Assembly (NCBI GenBank): GCA_021648745.1
Contig: JAKISE010000007.1
Location: 1 to 63,230, forward strand
Direction: 5' to 3'
Length of the DNA: 63,230 nt
From: Cyclobacteriaceae bacterium
Lineage (GTDB): Bacteria > Bacteroidota > Bacteroidia > Cytophagales > Cyclobacteriaceae
Below are positions 45,485-53,176 of this stretch, piece by piece. Made by a program: the position numbers and the translations under genes. The notes under the pieces were generated by a model. That model made no database searches, had not been told where the DNA came from, and worked only from the letters and a program-made list of their open reading frames with translations. How positions within the stretch are numbered: position 1 is the stretch's first letter; the number at the start of each line of letters is the position of its first letter.

Positions 45485-45913
45485 ATGTTTAATAATGATG
45501 AAAAAAAAGTAGCTGAAGAGCTAAGCAATTCTAGTAATATTATTGGCAAAGGCACTACCCTTGAAGGGAACATCGAGGCCTATGGTAATATTAGAGTTGA
45601 AGGACGAGTAGTTGGCAGTATTGTTACAAAATCGAAGGTTGCATTAGGACAGTCGTGTAAAGTTGAAGGAAACATTTTGGCTCAAAATGCAGAAGTGGCA
45701 GGAGAGGTGAAGGGAGTTGTTGAGGTTTCCGATCTTTTATTATTAAAAGCTTCAGCGGTAATTCATGGAGATATCATCACCAATAAACTGATTGTAGAGT
45801 CAGGAGCAACTTTTAATGGAGGTTGTAAAATGGGCGTTACCATAAAAGAAATTAAAATTGGTGAAAACGGACAATCAAAAGAACTCTTTAAAAAGGCAGT
45901 CAAAACCGCTTAA
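45485..45913 (+). CDS. Bactofilin
   Basis: A 142-aa bactofilin, a polymer-forming cytoskeletal protein. The core is a right-handed beta-helix of short repeats: GTTLEGNIEAYGNIRVEGRV, GSIVTKSKVALGQSCKVEGN, AEVAGEVKGVVEVSD. The flanks are charged and disordered. It forms filaments without nucleotide and recruits wall enzymes, here probably the M23 peptidase upstream. Its 3' end overlaps the next gene by 53 bp in another frame. Confidence 0.95.
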   Translation: MFNNDEKKVAEELSNSSNIIGKGTTLEGNIEAYGNIRVEGRVVGSIVTKSKVALGQSCKVEGNILAQNAEVAGEVKGVVEVSDLLLLKASAVIHGDIITNKLIVESGATFNGGCKMGVTIKEIKIGENGQSKELFKKAVKTA

Positions 45914-46097
45914 TAAATACCTTAAGTACACAGGGTTAGCTTTTCAGTTTCTAGGAGCAATATTATTAGGCTTTTGGATTGGCAGTTGGCTAGATAGCCG
46001 TTACCAAACTGAAAAGCCTTGGTTTGCTATGGGCTTTATGATGTTTTTTTTAATAGCGACTTTAATCAAGGTAATTAGAGATATCACTAATGAGTAA
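45861..46097 (+). CDS. AtpZ/AtpI-like ATP synthase accessory protein
   Basis: A 78-aa protein with a basic N-terminus and two membrane segments (LAFQFLGAILLGFWIGSWL and WFAMGFMMFFLIATLIKVI), the form of AtpZ. The exact start is uncertain: GTG 45861 or TTG 45858, both inside the bactofilin gene and out of its frame. AtpZ/AtpI proteins help assemble the c-ring and may carry Mg2+. It leads the ATP synthase genes and overlaps the next one by 8 bp. Confidence 0.8.
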   Translation: MKTDNQKNSLKRQSKPLNKYLKYTGLAFQFLGAILLGFWIGSWLDSRYQTEKPWFAMGFMMFFLIATLIKVIRDITNE

Positions 46098-46464
46098 AAT
46101 CTATTTGTTTCTATTAAAGCTTGTTGTTTTAAGCTTAACCATTGCTGGTGTGGGTTATGGGTTAATGCATAATGAAGTTATTACTTTGCCCACCATGTTT
46201 TATCAACTTGTTGCTTTCTACTTTTTAATTTCAGCTTTGGCTTTTATGGTTAATATAAAGGCGATGGAGAAGGAGAGTGAGATTGCTGTTTGGTATTATA
46301 TGGCATCGATTATGTCTAAATTTTTGTTGGCTGCTATTTCTGTTGTGGTGCTAACCAAATATTTTCCCGAACAAAAGAGGAATATTGTGTTTACCAGCTT
46401 TGCTTTATACCCTCTCTTTGAAGCCATTGTTATAATTGATGTTTATAAGCGAATTCGTTCATAG
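46090..46464 (+). CDS. Membrane protein of the ATP synthase operon (AtpI-like position)
   Basis: A 124-aa protein with four membrane segments and few polar residues, ending in a basic tail (VYKRIRS). Position and topology suggest an AtpI-like accessory protein, though sequence similarity is weak and I do not see a firm family motif. It overlaps the AtpZ-like gene by 8 bp and lies 87 bp upstream of atpB, with an own promoter for atpB in between. Confidence 0.6.
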   Translation: MSKIYLFLLKLVVLSLTIAGVGYGLMHNEVITLPTMFYQLVAFYFLISALAFMVNIKAMEKESEIAVWYYMASIMSKFLLAAISVVVLTKYFPEQKRNIVFTSFALYPLFEAIVIIDVYKRIRS

Positions 46465-46480
46465 ATTTTAACATAAAACG

Positions 46481-46511
46481 TTTCATTTAGATTCTTAACT
46501 TTATACTTTTG
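46481..46511 (+). promoter_or_regulatory. Promoter of atpB and downstream genes
   Basis: TTTC (46481-46484), a 19-bp spacer and TACTTTTG (46504-46511) fit the Bacteroidetes promoter. ATACTTTTGCAGTC is shared with the DUF2795 promoter at 7629-7642. It lies 40 bp before ATG 46552, inside the long operon. Confidence 0.65.
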
Positions 46512-46551
46512 CAGTCGCAATTAGAATTGACCCTGATATTTAGGAAGTTAT

Positions 46552-47613
46552 ATGACATCATTGTTCAAAAAAGGCATAAAAACCTTTAAAATTTTAGCAG
46601 TAATACTATTTTTTATAGCTGCTCCCATATTTGTAGCAAATGCAAGTAGTTCAGAAGAAAGTGCTGATAAAGAGTTCAGTCCTTCTGAAATGATCATGCA
46701 TCATATTCAAGATACTCATGAGTTTCATATTTGGGGAGAACTGGCGATGCCTCTTCCTATAATTTTATGGACAGATAATGGACTAGACGTATTTATGTCA
46801 GGCGGGTTTTATCATGGAGATGGCACGATCACAACTGATAAAGGTTCGTATGTTTTAGAGCATGAGCATATTTATTATGCAGGCGAACTTGGAGAGGATG
46901 AGCATGCTTCCAAGCCATTAGATTTCTCCATTACCAGAAATGTATTTTCCCTGTTTCTTTCTTTCGCATTAATTTCTTGGGTATTTATATCTATTGCGGG
47001 AAAGTATAAGAAAAGAGGAACGAGTGCCCCTAAAGGAATGCAGTCATTTTTTGAGCCAATTATTATTTATGTTCGTGACGAAATTGTGATTCCTAATGTT
47101 GGAGAGAAAAAAGCAGGCAAGTACTTGCCTTACCTACTAACATTATTCTTTTTTATATGGATCAATAACCTTATCGGTTTAATCCCATTTTTCCCAGGAG
47201 GCTCTAACCTTTCGGGTAATATTGCATTTACATTTACGCTTTCGGTATTAACCTTTTTAATTGTACAGTTTAGTGCAAATAAGGCCTATTGGAAGCATAT
47301 TTTTTGGATGCCTGGTGTACCAACTCCTGTGCGGTTTATTCTTGCACCGATTGAGTTATTAGGTACAGTTTCTAAGGCGTTCGCATTAATGATACGTTTG
47401 TTTGCTAATATTTCTGGGGGCCATATTGTGGTACTTAGTTTAGCATCCATGGTATTTATGTTTAAATCGTATGTAGTGGGGGGTGTTGTAACTCCATTCT
47501 TACTATTTATTATGGTATTGGAATTAATGGTGGCGGCAATTCAAGCGTATGTATTTACGTTGCTAACATCATTGTTTATAGGTACGGCCGTTGCAGAAGA
47601 CGACCACCACTAA
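46552..47613 (+). CDS. atpB: ATP synthase Fo subunit a
   Basis: A 353-aa subunit a. After a signal-like N-terminal segment comes a periplasmic stretch of about 100 residues (rich in His, Glu and Asp), which lengthens subunit a in Bacteroidetes. The core has five or so membrane helices with the essential Arg in ALMIRLFANISGGH and the Gln-containing VAAIQAYVFTLLTSLFIGTAV. It forms the proton half-channels against the c-ring. Confidence 0.95.
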   Translation: MTSLFKKGIKTFKILAVILFFIAAPIFVANASSSEESADKEFSPSEMIMHHIQDTHEFHIWGELAMPLPIILWTDNGLDVFMSGGFYHGDGTITTDKGSYVLEHEHIYYAGELGEDEHASKPLDFSITRNVFSLFLSFALISWVFISIAGKYKKRGTSAPKGMQSFFEPIIIYVRDEIVIPNVGEKKAGKYLPYLLTLFFFIWINNLIGLIPFFPGGSNLSGNIAFTFTLSVLTFLIVQFSANKAYWKHIFWMPGVPTPVRFILAPIELLGTVSKAFALMIRLFANISGGHIVVLSLASMVFMFKSYVVGGVVTPFLLFIMVLELMVAAIQAYVFTLLTSLFIGTAVAEDDHH

Positions 47614-47644
47614 ATTGTTTTTTTAACTAAAAAGTCAAATTATT

Positions 47645-47839
47645 ATGACAATTACAGGACTTGCTGCCGGATTATCGGTACTAGGTGCGGGCCTCGGAAT
47701 CGGTAGGATCGGAGGATCAGCAATGGAAGCAATCGCTAGACAACCAGAAGCTGCTAACAAAATTCAAACTGCAATGATTATTTCTGCAGCTTTGATTGAA
47801 GGAGTAGCTTTTTTCGGTGTAGCTACTGCTTTAATGTAG
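47645..47839 (+). CDS. atpE: ATP synthase Fo subunit c
   Basis: A 64-aa subunit c, a hairpin of two membrane helices. The proton-carrying Glu52 is in AALIEGVAFFG and the loop is ARQPEAA. Helix 1 (LAAGLSVLGAGLGIGRIGGSAMEAI) lacks the Gln/Glu needed for Na+, so H+ is the likely ion. It is slightly short for the family at the N-terminus, with no better start upstream. A strong hairpin and T-run follow 8 bp after the stop. Confidence 0.95.
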   Translation: MTITGLAAGLSVLGAGLGIGRIGGSAMEAIARQPEAANKIQTAMIISAALIEGVAFFGVATALM

Positions 47840-47847
47840 AAATTTGA

Positions 47848-47880
47848 ATGGCTGCCGCTAGGGCAGCCATCTCTTTTTTT
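47848..47880 (+). terminator. Hairpin with T-run between atpE and atpF
   Basis: ATGGCTGCC (47848-47856) and GGCAGCCAT (47862-47870) form a 9-bp GC-rich stem around 5 nt, followed by CTCTTTTTTT. It looks like an intrinsic terminator in mid-operon, so probably partial. Confidence 0.85.
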
Positions 47881-47912
47881 AAGTATTAAAAACGAATTTA
47901 ATTTATATATAA

Positions 47913-48407
47913 ATGGAACTTTTAATTCCTAACCCAGGCTTAGTTTTTTGGACTAGTATCGCATTTCTACTGTTGGTATTTCTCCTTTCTAAATTTGCTT
48001 GGAAACCAATTCTTCAAACGTTAAAAATTCGTGAAGAGTCAATTGACGAAGCCTTAAAAGCAGCAGAATCCGCACGTGAAGAAATGGGAGAGCTAAAAGC
48101 TGATAATGAAAAGTTATTAGTAAAAGCAAGAGAAGAACGTGAGCAATTACTTCGTGATGCTAGCAAAGCGGCTAGTATGATTAAAGAAGGTGCTAAAGCC
48201 GATGCAGAAGTTATTACTAAAAGAATGATGGAAGATGCAAAAGCTGGTATCGAAGCTGAAAAGCAATCTGCATTAGCAGAAGTTAGAAGCCAAGTAGCCA
48301 ATCTTTCGGTTGAAATTGCAGAAAAAATTATTCGTAAAAATTTAGAGAACGATAAAGCGCAAAAAGCGCTTGTTGATGAGTTCTTAAATGATAAAAGCTT
48401 TAACTAA
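47913..48407 (+). CDS. atpF: ATP synthase Fo subunit b
   Basis: A 164-aa subunit b. One N-terminal membrane helix (FWTSIAFLLLVFLLSKFAW) is followed by a long charged helix (about 35-145, Glu/Ala/Lys-rich) that forms the peripheral stalk dimer, ending in IAEKIIRKNLEND. It starts 73 bp after atpE, beyond the hairpin, and ends 2 bp before atpH. Confidence 0.95.
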   Translation: MELLIPNPGLVFWTSIAFLLLVFLLSKFAWKPILQTLKIREESIDEALKAAESAREEMGELKADNEKLLVKAREEREQLLRDASKAASMIKEGAKADAEVITKRMMEDAKAGIEAEKQSALAEVRSQVANLSVEIAEKIIRKNLENDKAQKALVDEFLNDKSFN

Positions 48408-48409
48408 TA

Positions 48410-48946
48410 ATGGGTTCTCATAGAGCATCAGTACGATACGCAAAATCAGTGATAGAGCTTGCACAGGCCCAAAAATCATTAGAGAAGGTAAAAGAAGATA
48501 TGCTTTTATTCACACAAGTTATTAATGAAAATCGTGAGTTAGAGGTTGTACTTAAAAACCCTATTGTTCCTGCTGATAAGAAAAAAGCGATTTTAAAGGC
48601 ATTATTCGAAAAACGAATTCAGCCTTTAACGTATAAAGCTTTTGTGCTTATTGTATCAAAAAATAGAGAAAGTATATTGGATGAGATCGCTATTGAATTT
48701 GTAAACCAATATAACGTGCTTAAAGGAATTGCAGTAGCAACGGTTACTACACCTTACACACTTGGTGATAGCCAGCGTAAAGACATTACAAAAATTGTTG
48801 CTGATATTACAGGAATGAAAGTGGAGTTAACAGAAGTTATAGATGAATCTCTTATTGGAGGATTTGTGCTCAATATTGGAGACAAACAAATTGATGAGTC
48901 TGTAAAAAGTAAATTGGCTAACATACAAAGAGCACTTGTTGCTTAA
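48410..48946 (+). CDS. atpH: ATP synthase F1 subunit delta
   Basis: A 178-aa delta subunit, which ties the peripheral stalk to the top of F1. The helical N-terminal domain (RYAKSVIELAQAQKSLEKV) and the C-terminal motif DESLIGGFVLNIGDKQIDESVKSKL are typical. It is spaced 2 bp from atpF. A REP-like hairpin lies between it and atpA. Confidence 0.94.
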   Translation: MGSHRASVRYAKSVIELAQAQKSLEKVKEDMLLFTQVINENRELEVVLKNPIVPADKKKAILKALFEKRIQPLTYKAFVLIVSKNRESILDEIAIEFVNQYNVLKGIAVATVTTPYTLGDSQRKDITKIVADITGMKVELTEVIDESLIGGFVLNIGDKQIDESVKSKLANIQRALVA

Positions 48947-48969
48947 TATATAATTACCTCGTTAACGTC

Positions 48970-48990
48970 ATTCCTGCGTAAGGCAGGAAT
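48970..48990. repeat. REP-like hairpin between atpH and atpA
   Basis: ATTCCTGC (48970-48977) and GCAGGAAT (48983-48990) pair perfectly around GTAAG. GTCATTCCTGCG...GCAGGAATCT is a well-known intergenic repeat type in many bacteria. Confidence 0.65.
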
Positions 48991-49061
48991 CTGTTGAAGT
49001 TAAAGCATGAAGATGTTAGGAGAACAAAGGAAATTAAAGAATAGAAATAAATATTTCAGAA

Positions 49062-50642
49062 ATGAACGATATTAGACCAGATGAAGTTTCGGCCATATTG
49101 AGAGAACAACTTTCAGGTGTGAAATCTGAGGCTGAATTAGAAGAAGTAGGTACGGTATTGCAAATTGGTGATGGTGTTGCACGTATTTACGGCCTTACAA
49201 AAGCAGAAGCAGGTGAGCTTCTTGAATTTGAAAATGGGGTACAAGCATTGGTGCTTAACCTTGAAGAAGATAATGTAGGAGCTGTTCTTTTAGGACAATC
49301 GAAAGGAATTAGGGAAGGAGATACTGTTAAAAGAACCAATAAAATTGCTTCGATTAAAGCAGGAGATGGGCTTATAGGTCGTGTATTAAACACACTAGCT
49401 GAGCCTATCGATGGTAAGGGAGCAATTGAAGGTGACTTATATGAAATGCCAATGGAGCGTAAAGCACCAGGTGTTATTTTCCGCCAGCCTGTAACAGAGC
49501 CTCTTCAAACTGGTATTAAAGCAATTGATTCAATGATTCCTATTGGTCGTGGCCAAAGGGAATTAATCATTGGTGACAGACAGACTGGTAAAACAGCCGT
49601 TGTTATTGATACTATTATCAATCAAAAAGAATTTTACGATAAAGGCGAACCTGTTTATTGTATTTATGTGGCTATTGGTCAAAAAGCATCAACAGTGGCA
49701 AATACAGTAGCTGCTTTAACTAAAGCAGGTGCAATGGATTACACGGTTATCGTTTCAGCTTCGGCTTCTGATCCTGCTCCAATGCAGTTTTATGCTCCTT
49801 TTGCGGGCGCAGCTATTGGTGAGTTCTTTAGAGACACTGGTCGTCCAGCTTTGGTAATTTACGATGATTTATCTAAGCAAGCTGTTGCCTATCGAGAAGT
49901 TTCTCTTTTATTAAGAAGACCTCCAGGCCGTGAAGCATATCCTGGAGATGTGTTTTATCTACACTCGCGTTTATTAGAGCGTGCTGCTAAAGTGAATGAC
50001 AATACTGATATTGCAAAAGAAATGAATGATTTGCCTCCTTCATTAGAAGGTATGGTAAAAGGGGGTGGTTCTTTAACTGCACTGCCAATTATTGAAACAC
50101 AAGCTGGCGATGTTTCTGCGTATATTCCTACCAACGTAATTTCTATTACTGATGGTCAAATTTTCTTAGAAACAAACTTATTTAACTCAGGTATTCGTCC
50201 TGCTATTAACGTGGGTATTTCTGTGTCTCGTGTAGGAGGTAATGCTCAGGTTAAATCAATGAAGAAAGTATCTGGTACACTTAAGCTAGACCAAGCTCAA
50301 TTTAGAGAATTGGAAGCTTTTGCAAAATTTGGATCTGATTTGGATGCAGCAACACGATTAACAATTGATCGTGGTATGAAAAATCAAGAAATTTTGAAAC
50401 AGCCTCAATACACACCTGCTAAAGTAGGAGATCAAGTAGCAATTATTTTTGCTTCTACTAAAGGGCTAACAGATTCGGTTGCAGTAGAGAAAATGAGGGC
50501 TTTTGAAACTGAGTTTATTTCAGAATTGAACAATAAGCATAAAGATGTTATTGACTCGTTAGGAGCTGGCAAATTTGATGACAGCTTAACTGATGTGCTT
50601 AGAACTGTTGCTAAGGAAGTAGCTAAAAACTACGCTAAATAG
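49062..50642 (+). CDS. atpA: ATP synthase F1 subunit alpha
   Basis: A 526-aa alpha subunit. The P-loop GDRQTGKTAV lies near 170, followed by YVAIGQKAS, the GRPALVIYDDLSKQAVAYR segment and the signature PAINVGISVSRVGG. It forms the non-catalytic sites in the alpha3-beta3 ring. The start is ATG 49062; the length is normal. A long 106-nt hairpin follows its stop by 7 bp. Confidence 0.97.
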   Translation: MNDIRPDEVSAILREQLSGVKSEAELEEVGTVLQIGDGVARIYGLTKAEAGELLEFENGVQALVLNLEEDNVGAVLLGQSKGIREGDTVKRTNKIASIKAGDGLIGRVLNTLAEPIDGKGAIEGDLYEMPMERKAPGVIFRQPVTEPLQTGIKAIDSMIPIGRGQRELIIGDRQTGKTAVVIDTIINQKEFYDKGEPVYCIYVAIGQKASTVANTVAALTKAGAMDYTVIVSASASDPAPMQFYAPFAGAAIGEFFRDTGRPALVIYDDLSKQAVAYREVSLLLRRPPGREAYPGDVFYLHSRLLERAAKVNDNTDIAKEMNDLPPSLEGMVKGGGSLTALPIIETQAGDVSAYIPTNVISITDGQIFLETNLFNSGIRPAINVGISVSRVGGNAQVKSMKKVSGTLKLDQAQFRELEAFAKFGSDLDAATRLTIDRGMKNQEILKQPQYTPAKVGDQVAIIFASTKGLTDSVAVEKMRAFETEFISELNNKHKDVIDSLGAGKFDDSLTDVLRTVAKEVAKNYAK

Positions 50643-50649
50643 TGTCTTT

Positions 50650-50755
50650 AAGAAAATGCTAATAACTTCGTTACGCTCATTAAATAATTTGCTCATTTAC
50701 GAAAGTAAACTTGCAAATTATTTGAATTCGCAAGCCTCGTTCTTAGCCTTTTCTT
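50650..50755. repeat. 106-nt long imperfect hairpin between atpA and atpG
   Basis: AAATAATTTGC (50682-50692) and GCAAATTATTT (50713-50723) are a perfect 11-bp core. The outer arms pair further (AAGAAAA.GCTAA.AAC at 50650 with the inverse ending at 50755) and the inner loop forms TTTAC-GAAA-GTAAA. The whole spacer folds on itself. It may be a small mobile repeat or an RNA processing or stability element. Confidence 0.8.
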
Positions 50756-50811
50756 ATAAGCCACTTACTATAAAATAATTGTTATATACATTACAATTGA
50801 TCGTTTAAACG

Positions 50812-51684
50812 ATGGCAAATCTTAAAGAAGTAAAAACAAGAATTTCTTCTGTACAATCTACACAGCAGATTACAAAAGCCATGAAAATGGTGGCTGCTGC
50901 TAAGCTTCGTAGGGCTCAGGATAGCATTATTCAAATGCGACCTTATGCTCAAAAGCTAGATAGTATTTTGGTTGGAGTATCTTCAAGCTTAGATACTGAA
51001 GAGAACGTTTTTAGTGAAGAAAGAGAGGTTAACACTGTATTAATTATAGCTATTACTTCTGATAGAGGTTTGTGTGGGCCATTTAATTCTAATGTCTTTA
51101 AGTTTACAAATGCACTTATTGCAGATAAGTATGCTGATCAATTTAAGGAAGGTGGTGTTACCATTATGCCAATTGGCAAAAAATCTCTTGATTATTTTTC
51201 TAAAAGAGATTTTATTGTTGAGAAGAAATTTGGCGAGTTATTTGGCAAACTAAGTTTTGAGGAAGCAATGAAAGCGGCAGAGTTTGCAATGAAAGGGTTT
51301 GAATCAAAAAAGTTTGATGCTGTTGAAATTGTTTATAATGAATTTAAGAATGTAGCTACACAAATTATGTGTACAGATCAGTTCCTTCCAATCGTTTCTA
51401 GCGAAGAAGAGAACTCCGCTGTTAATAACGACTACATCTATCAGCCTAATCAAGATACATTGGTTGAGCACTTAATTCCAACATCGTTAAAAATAAAACT
51501 TTATAAAGCCTTACTAGAATCTAATGCATCAGAACATGGTGCTAGAATGACAGCCATGGATAAGGCAACTGAAAACGCTGGAGATATGCTTAAAGAGCTT
51601 AAACTGCAATATAACCAGACACGTCAGGCGGCTATTACCAACGAAATATTAGAAATCGTTGCTGGTGCAGAAGCACTTGGGTAG
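50812..51684 (+). CDS. atpG: ATP synthase F1 subunit gamma
   Basis: A 290-aa gamma subunit, the central rotor shaft. The N-terminal helix (LKEVKTRISSVQSTQQITKAMKMVAAAKLRRAQ) and C-terminal helix (NQTRQAAITNEILEIVAGAEAL) form the coiled coil, and ITSDRGLCGPFNSNVFK is the conserved core motif. No atpD or atpC follows; in Bacteroidetes these are usually elsewhere. Confidence 0.96.
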   Translation: MANLKEVKTRISSVQSTQQITKAMKMVAAAKLRRAQDSIIQMRPYAQKLDSILVGVSSSLDTEENVFSEEREVNTVLIIAITSDRGLCGPFNSNVFKFTNALIADKYADQFKEGGVTIMPIGKKSLDYFSKRDFIVEKKFGELFGKLSFEEAMKAAEFAMKGFESKKFDAVEIVYNEFKNVATQIMCTDQFLPIVSSEEENSAVNNDYIYQPNQDTLVEHLIPTSLKIKLYKALLESNASEHGARMTAMDKATENAGDMLKELKLQYNQTRQAAITNEILEIVAGAEALG

Positions 51685-51694
51685 AACTCAGGTT
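51680..51694 (+). repeat. Solo sequence resembling the mobile-element end
   Basis: GGTAGAACTCAGGTT spans the atpG stop codon and matches the right end of the element at 57525-57785 (GGTCGAACTCAGGTT) at 14 of 15 positions. No body or left end is nearby. Confidence 0.35.
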
Positions 51695-51744
51695 ATTATA
51701 AAAAAGCATACTTATAAAATTTCAAACCTTACATTTGCTTTACT

Positions 51745-52578
51745 TTGATAAAGCTTGCAAGGTTTTTAAACACGTTAAACATTGATACTGCCTTTGGTGC
51801 GGTATCGTTTGTGTTTATTGGCAGCTCTATTCGAAATGTAGAGACAGACCCAACCATTTACCTTGCCCTAGCCATAAGTGTTTTATCTATTTATAATCTA
51901 GATCATTTATTCGATGCCTATCGATTAAAGGCTTCGCATTCTTCTTTCCGCCATTCGTTTTATCAAAGGCATTTTAAGATTTTAGTAATTTGGCAATTAA
52001 TCCTATTGATAGCAGGAATTTGGATTATTATTTACCTGCCGCTACAAATTGTACTTTTTGGCACTATTATGTGCTGTTTTATTGGCCTTTATTTTTTTAT
52101 TATATTTAAATTCCATCATAAAAATTATTTTCTGAGAGAAGTAATTGTTGCTGTGGGGTATGCATTTTCGGTAGCCATTATCCCCTTTTTAGCTTCTGAA
52201 GAAATATTAGATATGGAATATTATGGATTATTACTAGTCATTTTTTTTGTGGCTCTAACCAACCTTTGGGTTTTTGCCCTGTACGATTATGAGTTGGACA
52301 AAAGCCAAAACCATCACTCCATTGCAAGGTTAGTGCAAGAGAAGCGATTGATACCTATGGCTAAAATCATGATAGTCATTACTATGATTATTATAATTTT
52401 CTATTTTGGAAGTGAGCATTACTGGATACTTGGAGGAGCATTTTTTATTATTGAATTGGTCTATTTGGTAATGTTGGTAAACCAACGATTTTTTAGAAAA
52501 AACGATTATTACAGACTTGTGGGCGAATTGGTTTTAGTACTTCCAGGTTTTTTACTTTTGGCTACTAATGCAGTTTAA
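51745..52578 (+). CDS. UbiA-like integral membrane protein
   Basis: A 277-aa protein with about eight membrane segments. Two acidic motifs face the membrane surface as in UbiA prenyltransferases: YNLDHLFDAYR near residue 50, like NDxxDxxxD, and ALYDYELDKSQN near 180, like the second D-rich motif. The lipid or aromatic substrate is unknown. The start is a TTG at 51745; no ATG is near, and the true start is not certain. Its end overlaps the next gene by 11 bp. Confidence 0.7.
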   Translation: MIKLARFLNTLNIDTAFGAVSFVFIGSSIRNVETDPTIYLALAISVLSIYNLDHLFDAYRLKASHSSFRHSFYQRHFKILVIWQLILLIAGIWIIIYLPLQIVLFGTIMCCFIGLYFFIIFKFHHKNYFLREVIVAVGYAFSVAIIPFLASEEILDMEYYGLLLVIFFVALTNLWVFALYDYELDKSQNHHSIARLVQEKRLIPMAKIMIVITMIIIIFYFGSEHYWILGGAFFIIELVYLVMLVNQRFFRKNDYYRLVGELVLVLPGFLLLATNAV

Positions 52579-53176
52579 CTCTATTGCTAAATACTATACA
52601 ACCTTAAGCAGTTTAGTGTTTAGGTCTACATTAGAAATTGCAAAAACCTCCTTATTTGCAAAAATTCCAGAGGGATCTAAAATATTAATTATTGGAGGTG
52701 GTACGGGTATTTCATTAAGAGCCTTAGTTCAGTTAAAGCCAAGGGCGCAGATAGATTTTGTGGAAACCTCAGAACAAATGATACTGAGAGCAAAAAGAAA
52801 GGTAAACCTGAAACCTTCAGTAACATTTGTTCAATCGCCAATAGAAGGATTTGAAGGGGGAGGGTATGATGTAATTATTACCGAGTTCTTTTTCGATTTG
52901 TTTAAGAAAGAAAAGATTGATCAACTTATTCCTACAATTGCTCTAAAACTAAACCCAAAAGGGTACTGGATTGATACAGATTTTAGAAAAACAGATAAAG
53001 TATTTCATAAAATACTGCTGAGTACTATGTATCTTTTTTTTAAAATTACAGCTAAAGTAGAGGGAGGTTATCTTGCTGAAACTAGTTCAATATTAAGTTT
53101 GAATGGATTTGAGCTAGTAAGTCAACAAAAATTCAAATCGGGTTTTATTTCTAGTTGCCTTTTTGTTCGGCCATAA
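52568..53176 (+). CDS. Class I SAM-dependent methyltransferase
   Basis: A 202-aa methyltransferase. Motif I is KILIIGGGTGISLRAL and the acidic residue ending strand 2 is in IDFVETSEQMI. Motif IV is YDVIITEFFFDLF. It is coupled to the UbiA-like gene, so it may methylate that enzyme's product, as in quinone pathways; this is inference. The last 26 bp overlap the 3' end of the gene on the opposite strand. Confidence 0.83.
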   Translation: MQFNSIAKYYTTLSSLVFRSTLEIAKTSLFAKIPEGSKILIIGGGTGISLRALVQLKPRAQIDFVETSEQMILRAKRKVNLKPSVTFVQSPIEGFEGGGYDVIITEFFFDLFKKEKIDQLIPTIALKLNPKGYWIDTDFRKTDKVFHKILLSTMYLFFKITAKVEGGYLAETSSILSLNGFELVSQQKFKSGFISSCLFVRP

